The translations under genes and the position numbers were made by a program. A DNA stretch of 64,000 nt, taken from positions 62,001 to 126,000 of the forward strand of contig JACKIB010000003.1 of NCBI GenBank assembly GCA_020638695.1, given 5' to 3'. The DNA is from Planctomycetota bacterium. GTDB lineage: Bacteria; Planctomycetota; UBA1135; UBA2386. The notes beneath the pieces were generated by a model, which was not told the origin of the DNA, searched no databases, and was given only the letters and a program-made list of their open reading frames with translations. Below, piece after piece: positions 34,307-41,838 of the stretch (the first letter of the stretch is position 1; every line of letters starts with the position of its first letter).

Positions 34307-34742
34307 GGTCTTGATCTCGTCAGCGTCGCGACCTTCCGGCGTCGCTCACGCGGTTGCTAGGGTTGGAGTGGTGTCTGGGAACGCAGAGGTGGGTCGCTGG
34401 GTCGGTGTGGAACGTGCTCGGCAGTGACCGCAGGGCGGGCTGGCAAGCCGTTCGCGGTGCCTGGCGCGATCCACCGTCGTCCACGGCCTAGCCGCACACG
34501 ACCCGTCGTTCTCGGGAGGCCGGCCTCACCCCAGCAGATTGGCCGAAACGGATCCGCGCAGAGGGTACTGCCCCCGCCGGTAGTGGCAAGACCATTTTTC
34601 GCGCCCCCGTCCTCGCGGTCCGCGACCCCAGCCGAGTCCCTGCTCGCATGGGCCCGAGCCGATCCGGCTGAGGAACGAGGGGCTGCGAATCCGACAGCAA
34701 GCCGGGAGCCGAGCCCTGATCGGGGCACGGGGGGGAAAGACC
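34307..34742. other. Intergenic region between fusA and the carbonic anhydrase gene
   Basis: About 436 bp between divergent genes. It must hold the promoter of fusA and that of the carbonic anhydrase; no motif was recognisable by eye. The end shows a purine-rich ribosome-binding stretch (GGGGGGGAAAGACC) just before ATG 34743. Small open frames here are judged spurious. Confidence 0.55.
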
Positions 34743-36755
34743 ATGTATCGAATCTGGATCACGACTTGGGTGCTTGCCGGTGCCGCAGGCCTCGGGGCAC
34801 AGGACCACGCCCAAGCCACCACGACGTCGGCGGCTGACCGAGCCATCGCTACGCTGAAAGCGGGCAACCAGCGGTTCGCCGCGGGGACCCCGCGGACCCA
34901 CGACCTGGGCGAGGGCACGCGGCGGACGCTCGCCCGCGCGCAACAGCCGTTGGCGATCGTCGTCACCTGCGCGGAGAGCAGCGTGGTCCCCGAGCACGTC
35001 TTCGACACCGGTCTGGGCCAGATCGTCGTGGTGCGGACCAGCGGTGCCGCATGTGATCCCGCCACCCTGGCCAGCATCGAGGTGGCCGCCACCCAATACG
35101 GCGTGCCGTTGTGCGTGGTGATGGGCCATACGCACTGCGATGCGGTTCGCGCCGCGGTGCGGCAGGGGCGGACCTCGCACGCCCAGCAGAAGCTGCTCGA
35201 GCGGCTTCATCCGGCGGTGGAACGCGCCCGCCGCGAAGGCCACTCCGGCGCCGACCTCCTGCGCCATGCGGAGCGTGAAGGCGCCTACCTGACCATCGAA
35301 GAGGCGATGCGACGCAGCGCGGTGCTGGGGGCGTTGGCCAAGACACACAAGCTCACGTTCCGCGCCGCGTTGTTCGACGCCGGATCGGGCAAGGTCGAAT
35401 GGCTGAAGGAACGCCAACCCACGACCACCTCGGCCAGCGACGACCCGAACCCGGAGGTACCGCACATCCGCGGTCTTCCGCCGCACGTCGCGCTGTCGCT
35501 GCTGCGCGCGGGTCATCAGCGGTTCCTGTCGCTCGCGCGGACCCAGGCCACCAACTCTCGGTCGCGGGCCGCGGCGACGCGCGAGGCGCAGCCGCTGGCG
35601 GTCGTCCTCACCTGCTCGGACGCGCGGGTCGTCCCGGAGATGATCTTCGACGCCGGCCTGGGCGAACTCGCGGTCGTTCGGGTGGCGGGCAACGTGGCCA
35701 GTGACGAGGTCGTCGCCTCGGTCGAACGCGCCGTGCTGCGCAGCGGTGCCAGCCTCTGCGTCGTGCTCGGGCACGACGGATGCGGCGTGCTGCAGACCGC
35801 CGCGCAACCCGGGAGCTCGACGCATTCGCCGAGCCTCCGCGCGGTGCTCGCCAGGATCGCGCCAGCGATCGAGCGCGCGCGCCGTCTGGCACCCGGAGCG
35901 GGTTTCGCGACCGCGGCGGTGGAGCAGAACGCCGTGCAGGCAGTTGCCGATCTACGCGCCAGTCCGATCCTGAAGCGGTTGGAGCAGCGGGGCACGCTGT
36001 CGCTGTTGGCGGCCGTCTACCAACTGGAGAGCGGCGACCTGAGCTGGCCGAAGGTCGACCCGCCACAGGCAGCCGCGACGACCGACCACCACGCGGGAGC
36101 CACGGGGCACCAGCCGAACACGCATGTGGCCGGCCACGGGAGCGCCGACCACGGCCACACCTCCGGGCACGCGGCGACCGGCCACGGCACCGACGCGGGG
36201 TCCGCTCATGACCCGGTGGCCAGCGCCGCGCACGGTCACGGAACATCGGGCCACGAAGCGCACGGTGCCGGCACCCCGAAGGGCAGCGACGGACACGGCC
36301 ACGCCGCGCACGGGTCGACGCCCCAGCACCACGGGCACCCCGCGCCCGACCGGGCCCACACCGGTCACGGCAGTGTGGCCGCCCACGGCGCCGGTTCAGC
36401 GCACGGCCACGGATCCGCGAGCGGCCATGGAGCGGGTGCACACCACGCGGCCACGGCGCCGCCGAGCCACGGATCGCACGGCGCGGGTCATGGGGCGCCC
36501 GATGCGGGTGACCACGCGAACCCGGCGTCCGCCCACCCCGCACCGCACGGCGAGACCGCTCCGCCCGCCGCACCGCACGGCGAGACGGCGCACCAGCCAG
36601 CGGGCGGCACTGCGCACCACCCGGAACACGCGGAACACCCGCCAGCCAAGCAGAGTTCGAACACGCAGACCCAGCTGCTGCTGACCGTGACCACCGCGGC
36701 CTTGCTTACGATCGCCGGGTTGCTGGCCTTGCTGGTCTGGCAGCGACGCGGCTGA
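34743..36755 (+). CDS. Exported tandem beta-carbonic anhydrase with His-rich stalk and C-terminal membrane anchor
   Basis: The 670-residue protein has a signal peptide (1-20), two beta-carbonic-anhydrase domains, a His-rich segment and a C-terminal membrane helix. Domain 2 (about 250-435) is canonical: C291-S-D-A-R295 in VVLTCSDARVVPEMIF, and H344 and C347 in VLGHDGCG, giving the Cys-His-Cys zinc site and Asp-Arg dyad. Domain 1 (about 30-225) keeps C76, H129 and C132, but C-A-E-S-S replaces C-S-D-S-R, so the dyad is lost. Residues about 448-640 contain about 40 histidines in G-H-G/A-H-G patterns, then LLLTVTTAALLTIAGLLALL anchors the chain. Hydration of CO2 at the cell surface or periplasm is inferred; the His tract may bind zinc. 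A rhodanese lipoprotein gene follows. Confidence 0.9.
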   Translation: MYRIWITTWVLAGAAGLGAQDHAQATTTSAADRAIATLKAGNQRFAAGTPRTHDLGEGTRRTLARAQQPLAIVVTCAESSVVPEHVFDTGLGQIVVVRTSGAACDPATLASIEVAATQYGVPLCVVMGHTHCDAVRAAVRQGRTSHAQQKLLERLHPAVERARREGHSGADLLRHAEREGAYLTIEEAMRRSAVLGALAKTHKLTFRAALFDAGSGKVEWLKERQPTTTSASDDPNPEVPHIRGLPPHVALSLLRAGHQRFLSLARTQATNSRSRAAATREAQPLAVVLTCSDARVVPEMIFDAGLGELAVVRVAGNVASDEVVASVERAVLRSGASLCVVLGHDGCGVLQTAAQPGSSTHSPSLRAVLARIAPAIERARRLAPGAGFATAAVEQNAVQAVADLRASPILKRLEQRGTLSLLAAVYQLESGDLSWPKVDPPQAAATTDHHAGATGHQPNTHVAGHGSADHGHTSGHAATGHGTDAGSAHDPVASAAHGHGTSGHEAHGAGTPKGSDGHGHAAHGSTPQHHGHPAPDRAHTGHGSVAAHGAGSAHGHGSASGHGAGAHHAATAPPSHGSHGAGHGAPDAGDHANPASAHPAPHGETAPPAAPHGETAHQPAGGTAHHPEHAEHPPAKQSSNTQTQLLLTVTTAALLTIAGLLALLVWQRRG

Positions 36756-36804
36756 CCGCCTGCGGCTTGCGCGGCGGTCCCGTGTCGCGAAGATCGGGCG
36801 ACCG

Positions 36805-37335
36805 ATGGGACCGGCGTCGTCCAGACCGAACCACCGCAGCGCGGTGCTGGCCCTGCTCCTGGGAGCCGGGTGCGGCGGCACGTCCGCCGCGGAGACGCGC
36901 TGGCTATCGCTCATGGCCGAGATCCGGAGCAAGTATCCCGAAGTCCCCCACCGGAACACCGAACAGGTGCGCACCGCGCTGGCGGCTGCTGAGCCGCCGA
37001 TCGTGCTCGACACCCGGCGCGCCGACGAGTTCGCCGTCAGCCACCTGGCCGGGGCCCGCAACGTCCCCTCGGGTTCCGATCTGGTGGCGGCACTAGGCAC
37101 GACGCCCAAGGACCGCCGCATCCTGGTGTACTGCTCGGTCGGCTACCGCTCCGCGGCAGCTGCTCGCGTGCTTCGCGCCGCCGGCTTCACGGCGGTCGAG
37201 AACTACCTCGGGTCGATCTTTGCGTGGGCCAACGACGGCCTGCCGCTGATCGGACCCGACGGTCCGACACGCCAGGTCCACCCCTACGACTCACACTGGG
37301 GAGAGCTGCTGCGGCCGGAGCTGCGCGCGCGGTGA
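36805..37335 (+). CDS. Rhodanese-like lipoprotein
   Basis: The 176-residue protein has a signal sequence ending in the lipobox LGAGC (C23), then a single rhodanese domain: IVLDTRRADEFAVSHLAGARN (66-86) and the active-site loop ILVYCSVGYRSAAAARVL with catalytic C110, plus GSIFAWANDGLPLIGPDG near the C-terminus. The loop sequence C-S-V-G-Y-R matches active rhodaneses that carry persulfide. Export and lipidation imply an envelope role in sulfur handling or cysteine redox. It lies 49 bp after the carbonic anhydrase gene on the same strand; whether they act together is unknown. Confidence 0.88.
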   Translation: MGPASSRPNHRSAVLALLLGAGCGGTSAAETRWLSLMAEIRSKYPEVPHRNTEQVRTALAAAEPPIVLDTRRADEFAVSHLAGARNVPSGSDLVAALGTTPKDRRILVYCSVGYRSAAAARVLRAAGFTAVENYLGSIFAWANDGLPLIGPDGPTRQVHPYDSHWGELLRPELRAR

Positions 37336-37348
37336 ATCTGCGCGCAGG

Positions 37349-39040
37349 TCAGCGCACCAGCCCGGTCCGCCGCCGCTGGTCGTCGTTCTGCTCGAAGTAG
37401 AAGGCGTCGAACGCGCGCAGGTCGGCGCGAACTTCCGCGGCCGGCCGCGATGGGATCGCGGCGCGATACTCGTCCAGGTAGCGGGGGAAGTCGCCGAACC
37501 GGACGTCCTGGCGGCCGGTCACCCGCGTCAACAGCCCAGCGTCGTACGTGAGCAGGGTGGCGCGGGCGAAATTGGTGAAGCGCCGTTCGAGCGACCCGAA
37601 GGGCACGTTCTCGACGCGGAACTCGAACCGCCGCGCGGTTCCGAGTCGGTCGTCAGGCACCCCCGGGAACTGCAGCGGTCCCACGATGAGGTCGACCCCG
37701 CGCCGGCGCAGGTAGGCGTGATCCAGCGGTAGCACCTTCTCGTGCCCAACACGACCCCGCCGCTCGAGCTTGCGGTGGGCGATGAACTCGTCGGTGAGAC
37801 CGTGCAACTCGAGGACGTACGGCGCTTCGCTGTAGTACGCCAACATCGCCTGTCCGCCGCCGATCGCCAAACGCAGATCGGACCCGGCGAACAACTCCGC
37901 GAGGCGCCGGCCCAGGATCCGATTGGCCTCGACGTACCAGGCCGGGTAGTGGTCACGTTCTTCACCGACGAACCGGGGGTTGCCCACCTTGATCGCTTGG
38001 GCCGGGTAGGCAGGCAGCAGCGAGCCGGCCACGAGCAGTGCGGCCACCACCCAGTCGACGCGGCGCGGCGGCCCTGCGGCCCGCATCGGCAGCTGCAGGG
38101 CGAGGAACAGCGCCGGCGTGACCGGCAGACAGAACCGCGCGAACATGAAATCCCCGCCGACCCAAACCACATAGGCGAGGAACGGCAGGGTGCAAAGTAG
38201 AAGGAGCAGCGCCCGCCGGCAGGCACCGACCTGCAACATCGCCCGAGGCCGGCAGCGCAGCAGACACCACACGGGGATCAGCAGCGCCGGAAGCAGCACG
38301 TAGTAGCACTGCAGGTAGAGGCGCAGGTAGTAGAGCCCCTGCTGCACGTTCGCCTCGCTGGCGGACTTCGCATAGAAGGTGTTCGGCAACGGGTAGCCGT
38401 AGTAGGCGAGCTTCCACAGGAAGTACGGCAGGTATCCGCACACGAATGGAGCTGCGTACGCGAGCCAACACCGGACGCTGCGGCCAGCCACAGCGAGCAC
38501 GGTCACGAACCCGGCGCCGAGCGCGTAGAACAGCGCGCCATCGGGACGGGTCATCGTGGCCGCGATCCAGAGGCTACCGGCGAGGGCGAACTCCGTCGGG
38601 CGGACGGCGCGCATCAGCACGACCAATCCGGATGTGACCAAGAAGGTGAACATCGCGGTCTCCAACCCACAGCTGGCGAACAGACCGCTGTGCCAGTGCA
38701 GGGCCAGTCCGACCGCCGCGATCGGCAACGGCGTCGGCGCGGCCCGCCACAGCAGGAGCACGGTCGCGAAGAAGAAGCCGATGCCCAACCACTGGCCGAG
38801 CACGATCGGGTCGAAGCCGGCCCACATTCCTCCTGCGAGGATCATCACCCACAGGAAGTTGGTGTAGCCCTCGACGTGCTCGCCGGCGTTGAACACCAGA
38901 CCCAGCCCATCGACCAAGTTCTTCGCGTAGCGGAACGAGATGAACGCGTCGTCGCAGACCCAGCGCTGGCTCACCGCAACGATGAGGCCGTAGCCGACTG
39001 CCACGACCAGCAGCAGCGTGGGGAGCGCGTTCCGCCTCAC
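37349..39040 (-). CDS. GT-C-fold membrane glycosyltransferase (arabinofuranosyltransferase-like)
   Basis: The product of about 563 residues has around nine to eleven hydrophobic helices. The first extracytoplasmic loop contains WVCDDAFISFRYAKNLVDGL and FNAGEHVEGYTNFLWVMIL, the DD motif and following block seen in AftB-like and related GT-C transferases that use polyprenyl-phosphate sugars. A soluble C-terminal part (about 370-560) follows. Acceptor and donor are unknown; cell-envelope glycan or glycoprotein is likely. The GTG at 39040 overlaps the stop of the upstream amidohydrolase-like gene (GTGA); a longer start at 39088 would overlap it by 52 bp. Confidence 0.82.
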   Translation of the reverse strand: MRRNALPTLLLVVAVGYGLIVAVSQRWVCDDAFISFRYAKNLVDGLGLVFNAGEHVEGYTNFLWVMILAGGMWAGFDPIVLGQWLGIGFFFATVLLLWRAAPTPLPIAAVGLALHWHSGLFASCGLETAMFTFLVTSGLVVLMRAVRPTEFALAGSLWIAATMTRPDGALFYALGAGFVTVLAVAGRSVRCWLAYAAPFVCGYLPYFLWKLAYYGYPLPNTFYAKSASEANVQQGLYYLRLYLQCYYVLLPALLIPVWCLLRCRPRAMLQVGACRRALLLLLCTLPFLAYVVWVGGDFMFARFCLPVTPALFLALQLPMRAAGPPRRVDWVVAALLVAGSLLPAYPAQAIKVGNPRFVGEERDHYPAWYVEANRILGRRLAELFAGSDLRLAIGGGQAMLAYYSEAPYVLELHGLTDEFIAHRKLERRGRVGHEKVLPLDHAYLRRRGVDLIVGPLQFPGVPDDRLGTARRFEFRVENVPFGSLERRFTNFARATLLTYDAGLLTRVTGRQDVRFGDFPRYLDEYRAAIPSRPAAEVRADLRAFDAFYFEQNDDQRRRTGLVR

Positions 39041-39753
39041 CGGGCGAACTCGCCTGCCAAGGCGTCGATCAGTACCGTGGCGATCCACCGCCGCGAGGCC
39101 GCGTCTCCGAGCGCGCGCTGGTTCAACTCGATCTCCATCCCGAGGTAGCTGCGGGCACTGCGCTCGGCGCGCAGTCGCATGCAGAAGCCGTCGGCGAGCC
39201 CGGTGTACGGGTAGTTGCGCCGGACGCGCAGTTCGCGACCGCTCAACCGCCGGTCGAGTCGATCGGCCAGCGATTTCTCGGCGCGGCGCGACGGCTGGTA
39301 AAGCAGGCCGATGTCGTTGTTGCGAACCTCACCGTCCAGCTCGGGCGTGAACGAATGGACGCTGAGGTGCAGGACGCGGCCCCAGCGCGCCACGACCGCG
39401 TCGAGGTCGGTCTCGACCGCGCTGCGGTACGGCACCCAATAGCGATCGAGCCGGGCGCGCCGCGCCGCGGCGGACAATCCCTGGTTGGCCGGCACAGCGC
39501 GGCCACCGGAAGTGCGGGCGATCACGCGTGGGTGGAACGAGCTGCGGTTGAGGTCCGCGACCAACCGCGACCAGCGACCGAGGTGCAGCGGTGAGCCGAA
39601 CACCTTGGCAATCCGCCGGGCGACGTCCGCCGCACCCGGATCCCAGCCGTGGTGGGTGCGCAGGTGTGCGGGCGGCAGCCCCAGGCCGCGCAGCGGAGCG
39701 GGGACGCGGCAGCTGGCGTGCTCCACCGAAACTACGAGCTGCTGCGGGTCCAC
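39037..39753 (-). CDS. N-formylglutamate amidohydrolase family protein
   Basis: The product of about 238 residues carries QLVVSVEHASCRVPAPLRGL, LRTHHGWDPGAADVARRIAK, RWSRLVADLNRSSFHPRV and GRVLHLSVHSFTPELDG. These are the four conserved blocks of the FGase/HutG2 superfamily of zinc-dependent amidohydrolases. In histidine degradation the family hydrolyses N-formylglutamate, but no hut genes are nearby and many members act on other substrates. The start is uncertain: GTG at 39753 lies right before the first block; the frame is open to 40134, overlapping the divergent gene, and a TTG in between is possible. Coupled to the GT-C gene downstream. Confidence 0.82.
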   Translation of the reverse strand: MDPQQLVVSVEHASCRVPAPLRGLGLPPAHLRTHHGWDPGAADVARRIAKVFGSPLHLGRWSRLVADLNRSSFHPRVIARTSGGRAVPANQGLSAAARRARLDRYWVPYRSAVETDLDAVVARWGRVLHLSVHSFTPELDGEVRNNDIGLLYQPSRRAEKSLADRLDRRLSGRELRVRRNYPYTGLADGFCMRLRAERSARSYLGMEIELNQRALGDAASRRWIATVLIDALAGEFAR

Positions 39754-39956
39754 GGGTCGGTGCGGGATATGCGCGGCGCCGGCGGCATCGGTGAGGGTTT
39801 TGCCAGGCGCGAAGCGCGCGGCCAAGTGTTTGGCCGGACTATTCCTGGTGCGTGAGGGCACGCCCTCGATCCCCCGCAGGGGTTGAGCGACCCGGGTTCT
39901 CGGAGCACACTGCACCGCGAGCCCGACCCCCGCTGCCCGAACCCCAGGAGGTTTTG

Positions 39957-40454
39957 ATGCCACGAGCCCGAGCGTTCGCCCCTCTCGCCGCGTTGTTGCT
40001 GGCCGCCAGCGCCACCGCGCAAGAACCCCCGGTCCAGCCGGGCAAGATCGGGTATTCGGTCGCGACCACCTCCGCATCGGCGGGCAGCCTGTGTTCCGGC
40101 TTCGCCTGCGCTCCCGCGGACCTCCTGGTGGCACGGGGTGCCACCCTGACCTTCGCGGTGCGCACCAACCCGGGCCTACCGTTCGTCTTGCTCGCCGGGC
40201 CGAATGCCCAGCCGTGCGTCACCCTGCCCGGGATCCTCAACCAGTGGGCCGGCCCGTCGCTGCTGGTATTCGCCGGGACCGCCAATCAGAACGACACGAT
40301 CCGCTGCTGGGGCGGCCTGGCGACCCTGGCGCTGCCCGTCCCCACCACGACGCCGTTGCAGACCGCCGTGGTCACCCAGGTCGTGGCCGACAACGGGACG
40401 GCCCCAGCCGTTCCCGCTTTCTCCCAACCGGTCCGCATCACCGTCGCGTCGTAG
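39957..40454 (+). CDS. Small secreted protein, unknown function
   Basis: A 165-residue protein with a strong ribosome-binding site (AGGAGG, 8 bp before ATG 39957) and a signal peptide (RAFAPLAALLLAASATAQEP). The mature part is beta-rich, with three cysteines in SLCSGFACAP and QPCVTLPGIL and a fourth in IRCWGGLATL, so disulfides are likely. No family recognised; its size and pattern resemble the many short exoproteins of planctomycetes. Downstream lie a 15-bp palindrome and the ECF sigma gene on the same strand. Confidence 0.78.
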   Translation: MPRARAFAPLAALLLAASATAQEPPVQPGKIGYSVATTSASAGSLCSGFACAPADLLVARGATLTFAVRTNPGLPFVLLAGPNAQPCVTLPGILNQWAGPSLLVFAGTANQNDTIRCWGGLATLALPVPTTTPLQTAVVTQVVADNGTAPAVPAFSQPVRITVAS

Positions 40455-40494
40455 CGACATAAGTCTCTGGCTGGAAAGAGCCTGAGAAAAAAAT

Positions 40495-40528
40495 CTCCAA
40501 TTCTGGAACGATAGTTCCAGAATTGGAG
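40495..40528. promoter_or_regulatory. 15-bp perfect inverted repeat with 4-nt loop upstream of sigma factor
   Basis: CTCCAATTCTGGAAC (40495-40509), loop GATA, then exact reverse complement GTTCCAGAATTGGAG (40514-40528). The AT-rich stem stands out in this genome. A run of seven A residues (40487-40493) lies just before it, so a hairpin plus U-tract is formed only in a minus-strand transcript; on the plus strand it is followed by GTCTCTGTTCGTTCC. It may terminate the secreted-protein gene at 39957-40454, act bidirectionally, or be an operator in the leader of the ECF gene, 80 bp upstream of its start. Confidence 0.7.
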
Positions 40529-40608
40529 GTCTCTGTTCGTTCCTGCACCCGTGGCGGTATTCGCCGAATCCGGCCTTCAACCGGAAGCGAACCCCCGGAG
40601 GAGCGAGC

Positions 40609-41220
40609 ATGGAACAAACCAATCTGGTCGGCAACGACGTCGTGCAGCGTGCACAGGCTGGGGATCCGGAGGCCTGCCGCGAGATCATCGAGCGGCTTCA
40701 CCAGCCGATGCTCGGGTTCATCTATCGCATGCTGGGCCCGAACTACCGGGACCAGATGGAGGACATCGCGCAGGACGTCTTCCTGAAGGTGTTTCGGTCC
40801 ATCGAGCGTTTCGAGGTCGAACGCGGCGTCAAGTTCAGCACCTGGGTGTTCACGTTTACCCGCAACCACTGCCTGGACCTGATGAAGAAGCGCCGGCTGA
40901 AGACCATCAGCATGTCGCAGGCCGGCGAGGACGCCACTCCGCGGGACTTCGCGGACGAGGCGACGCGAACGCCGGAGCAGCTCGCGGGCAGTATCGAGAT
41001 CGGCGCGCGGATCGACGCGGCACTCGCCTCCATCAATCCGGAGCAGCGGGAAGTGTTCGAGCTGCGCGAGCGACGCGGCATGGAATACACCGACATCGCC
41101 AAGCGCATGGGCGTGGCCGAAGGAACCGTCAAGTCGCGGCTGCACCGCGCCCGTCTTGCACTGCGCGAGCTGCTCGCCGATCTGGCACCCAGTCAGCGCG
41201 GTCCCATTCTGGCCGCGTGA
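40609..41220 (+). CDS. ECF-family RNA polymerase sigma factor (RpoE-like)
   Basis: This 203-residue sigma-70 family protein has region 2 (FIYRMLGPNYRDQMEDIAQD, then VFLKVFRSIERF and FSTWVFTFTRNHCLDLMKKR, with the 2.4 -10 recognition helix) and region 4 (LRERRGMEYTDIAKRMGVAE, GTVKSRLHRARLAL, helix-turn-helix). No region 3 is present, as expected for ECF sigmas. A good ribosome site (GGAGGA) precedes ATG 40609. No anti-sigma factor gene is adjacent; the next gene downstream is convergent and lacks a zinc anti-sigma motif. The palindrome at 40495-40528 is in its leader. Confidence 0.95.
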   Translation: MEQTNLVGNDVVQRAQAGDPEACREIIERLHQPMLGFIYRMLGPNYRDQMEDIAQDVFLKVFRSIERFEVERGVKFSTWVFTFTRNHCLDLMKKRRLKTISMSQAGEDATPRDFADEATRTPEQLAGSIEIGARIDAALASINPEQREVFELRERRGMEYTDIAKRMGVAEGTVKSRLHRARLALRELLADLAPSQRGPILAA

Positions 41221-41241
41221 CCGACACCCGGGGATCCGGAC

Positions 41242-41688
41242 TCAGTCGTCACCCTCGCCGAGCTCGTCACGGATGAGTTCGGCGATCTTCTCCAGCATCG
41301 CTCGGTAGCGATCGCGCTGCTGCACCGCGGTGCGCAGCTGCGCCACCATACCCTCGAGGGACGCGAGCGAGTCGTCGCCGGCTACCGCACGCAACCGCGT
41401 GGTTCGCCCGCTGGCCGTGGGTGCGGCACGTTCGAACTCGGGACGCGGCCGTGGCTCAGGCTCGACCTCCTGGGCCGCCTGCCGGCGAGACTTGCTCTTG
41501 CTGCCGTAGGGCGCGGTCGGCACCAGCCCCAAGAGCGCCTTGGCCCGCCCGTACACCACCGGGTAGACAACCAGGCCCTCGACCTTCGCCTGCGCCTTGA
41601 TCTCCGCGAAGGTCGCTTCGGGGTTGAGGGATAGCTTCGCCTTGACGAAGTCGATTGCGGTCTGCTTGCTCTCGGATTCGGGTTCCAT
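41242..41688 (-). CDS. Conserved hypothetical protein with helical N-terminus and C-terminal coiled coil
   Basis: The 148-residue protein has an N-terminal block AIDFVKAKLSLNPEATFAEI followed by YPVVYGRAKALLGLVP, which looks like a small winged-helix or SWI-like helical unit that recurs in planctomycete hypotheticals; a basic/proline-rich linker (about 60-95); and a C-terminal helix SLASLEGMVAQLRTAVQQRD likely to form a coiled coil. The acidic tail is LGEGDD. No function can be assigned; the composition would allow nucleic-acid binding. It is convergent with the ECF gene. A family-B palindrome lies just upstream of its start at 41709-41773. Confidence 0.75.
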   Translation of the reverse strand: MEPESESKQTAIDFVKAKLSLNPEATFAEIKAQAKVEGLVVYPVVYGRAKALLGLVPTAPYGSKSKSRRQAAQEVEPEPRPRPEFERAAPTASGRTTRLRAVAGDDSLASLEGMVAQLRTAVQQRDRYRAMLEKIAELIRDELGEGDD

Positions 41689-41708
41689 GGTCGGAATGCG
41701 GTGTGGTG

Positions 41709-41773
41709 CTAGTCCGGACTATTCATGCCCGAGCTGCTGCGATCGCGCAAGGTCGTTGAATGGTCCGGGCTGG
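41709..41773. repeat. Compact palindromic copy of repeat family B
   Basis: CTAGTCCGGACTATTCATG at the left and TTGAATGGTCCGGGCTGG at the right are imperfect reverse complements, with CCGAGCTGCTGCGATCGCGC between them. The left 40 bp match the left end of the element at 59803-59984 almost base for base. It lies between two minus-strand genes and looks like a copy reduced to its two ends. Confidence 0.75.
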
Positions 41774-41838
41774 TGGATTGTCGCCTAGAATCGGGTCGCG
41801 GGGACCGCGGTCGGCGGAAATGGGCGCAAGTCGCGATG

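Noticed and set aside
32147..34360. A 737-codon open frame on the plus strand, antisense to fusA
   Set aside because: Product is Arg/Leu/Asp-rich with no domain; it is the GC-driven shadow of the minus-strand EF-G frame.
34424..34837. A 137-codon frame covering the leader and start of the carbonic anhydrase gene
   Set aside because: No domain or ribosome site; it overlaps the real start in another frame.
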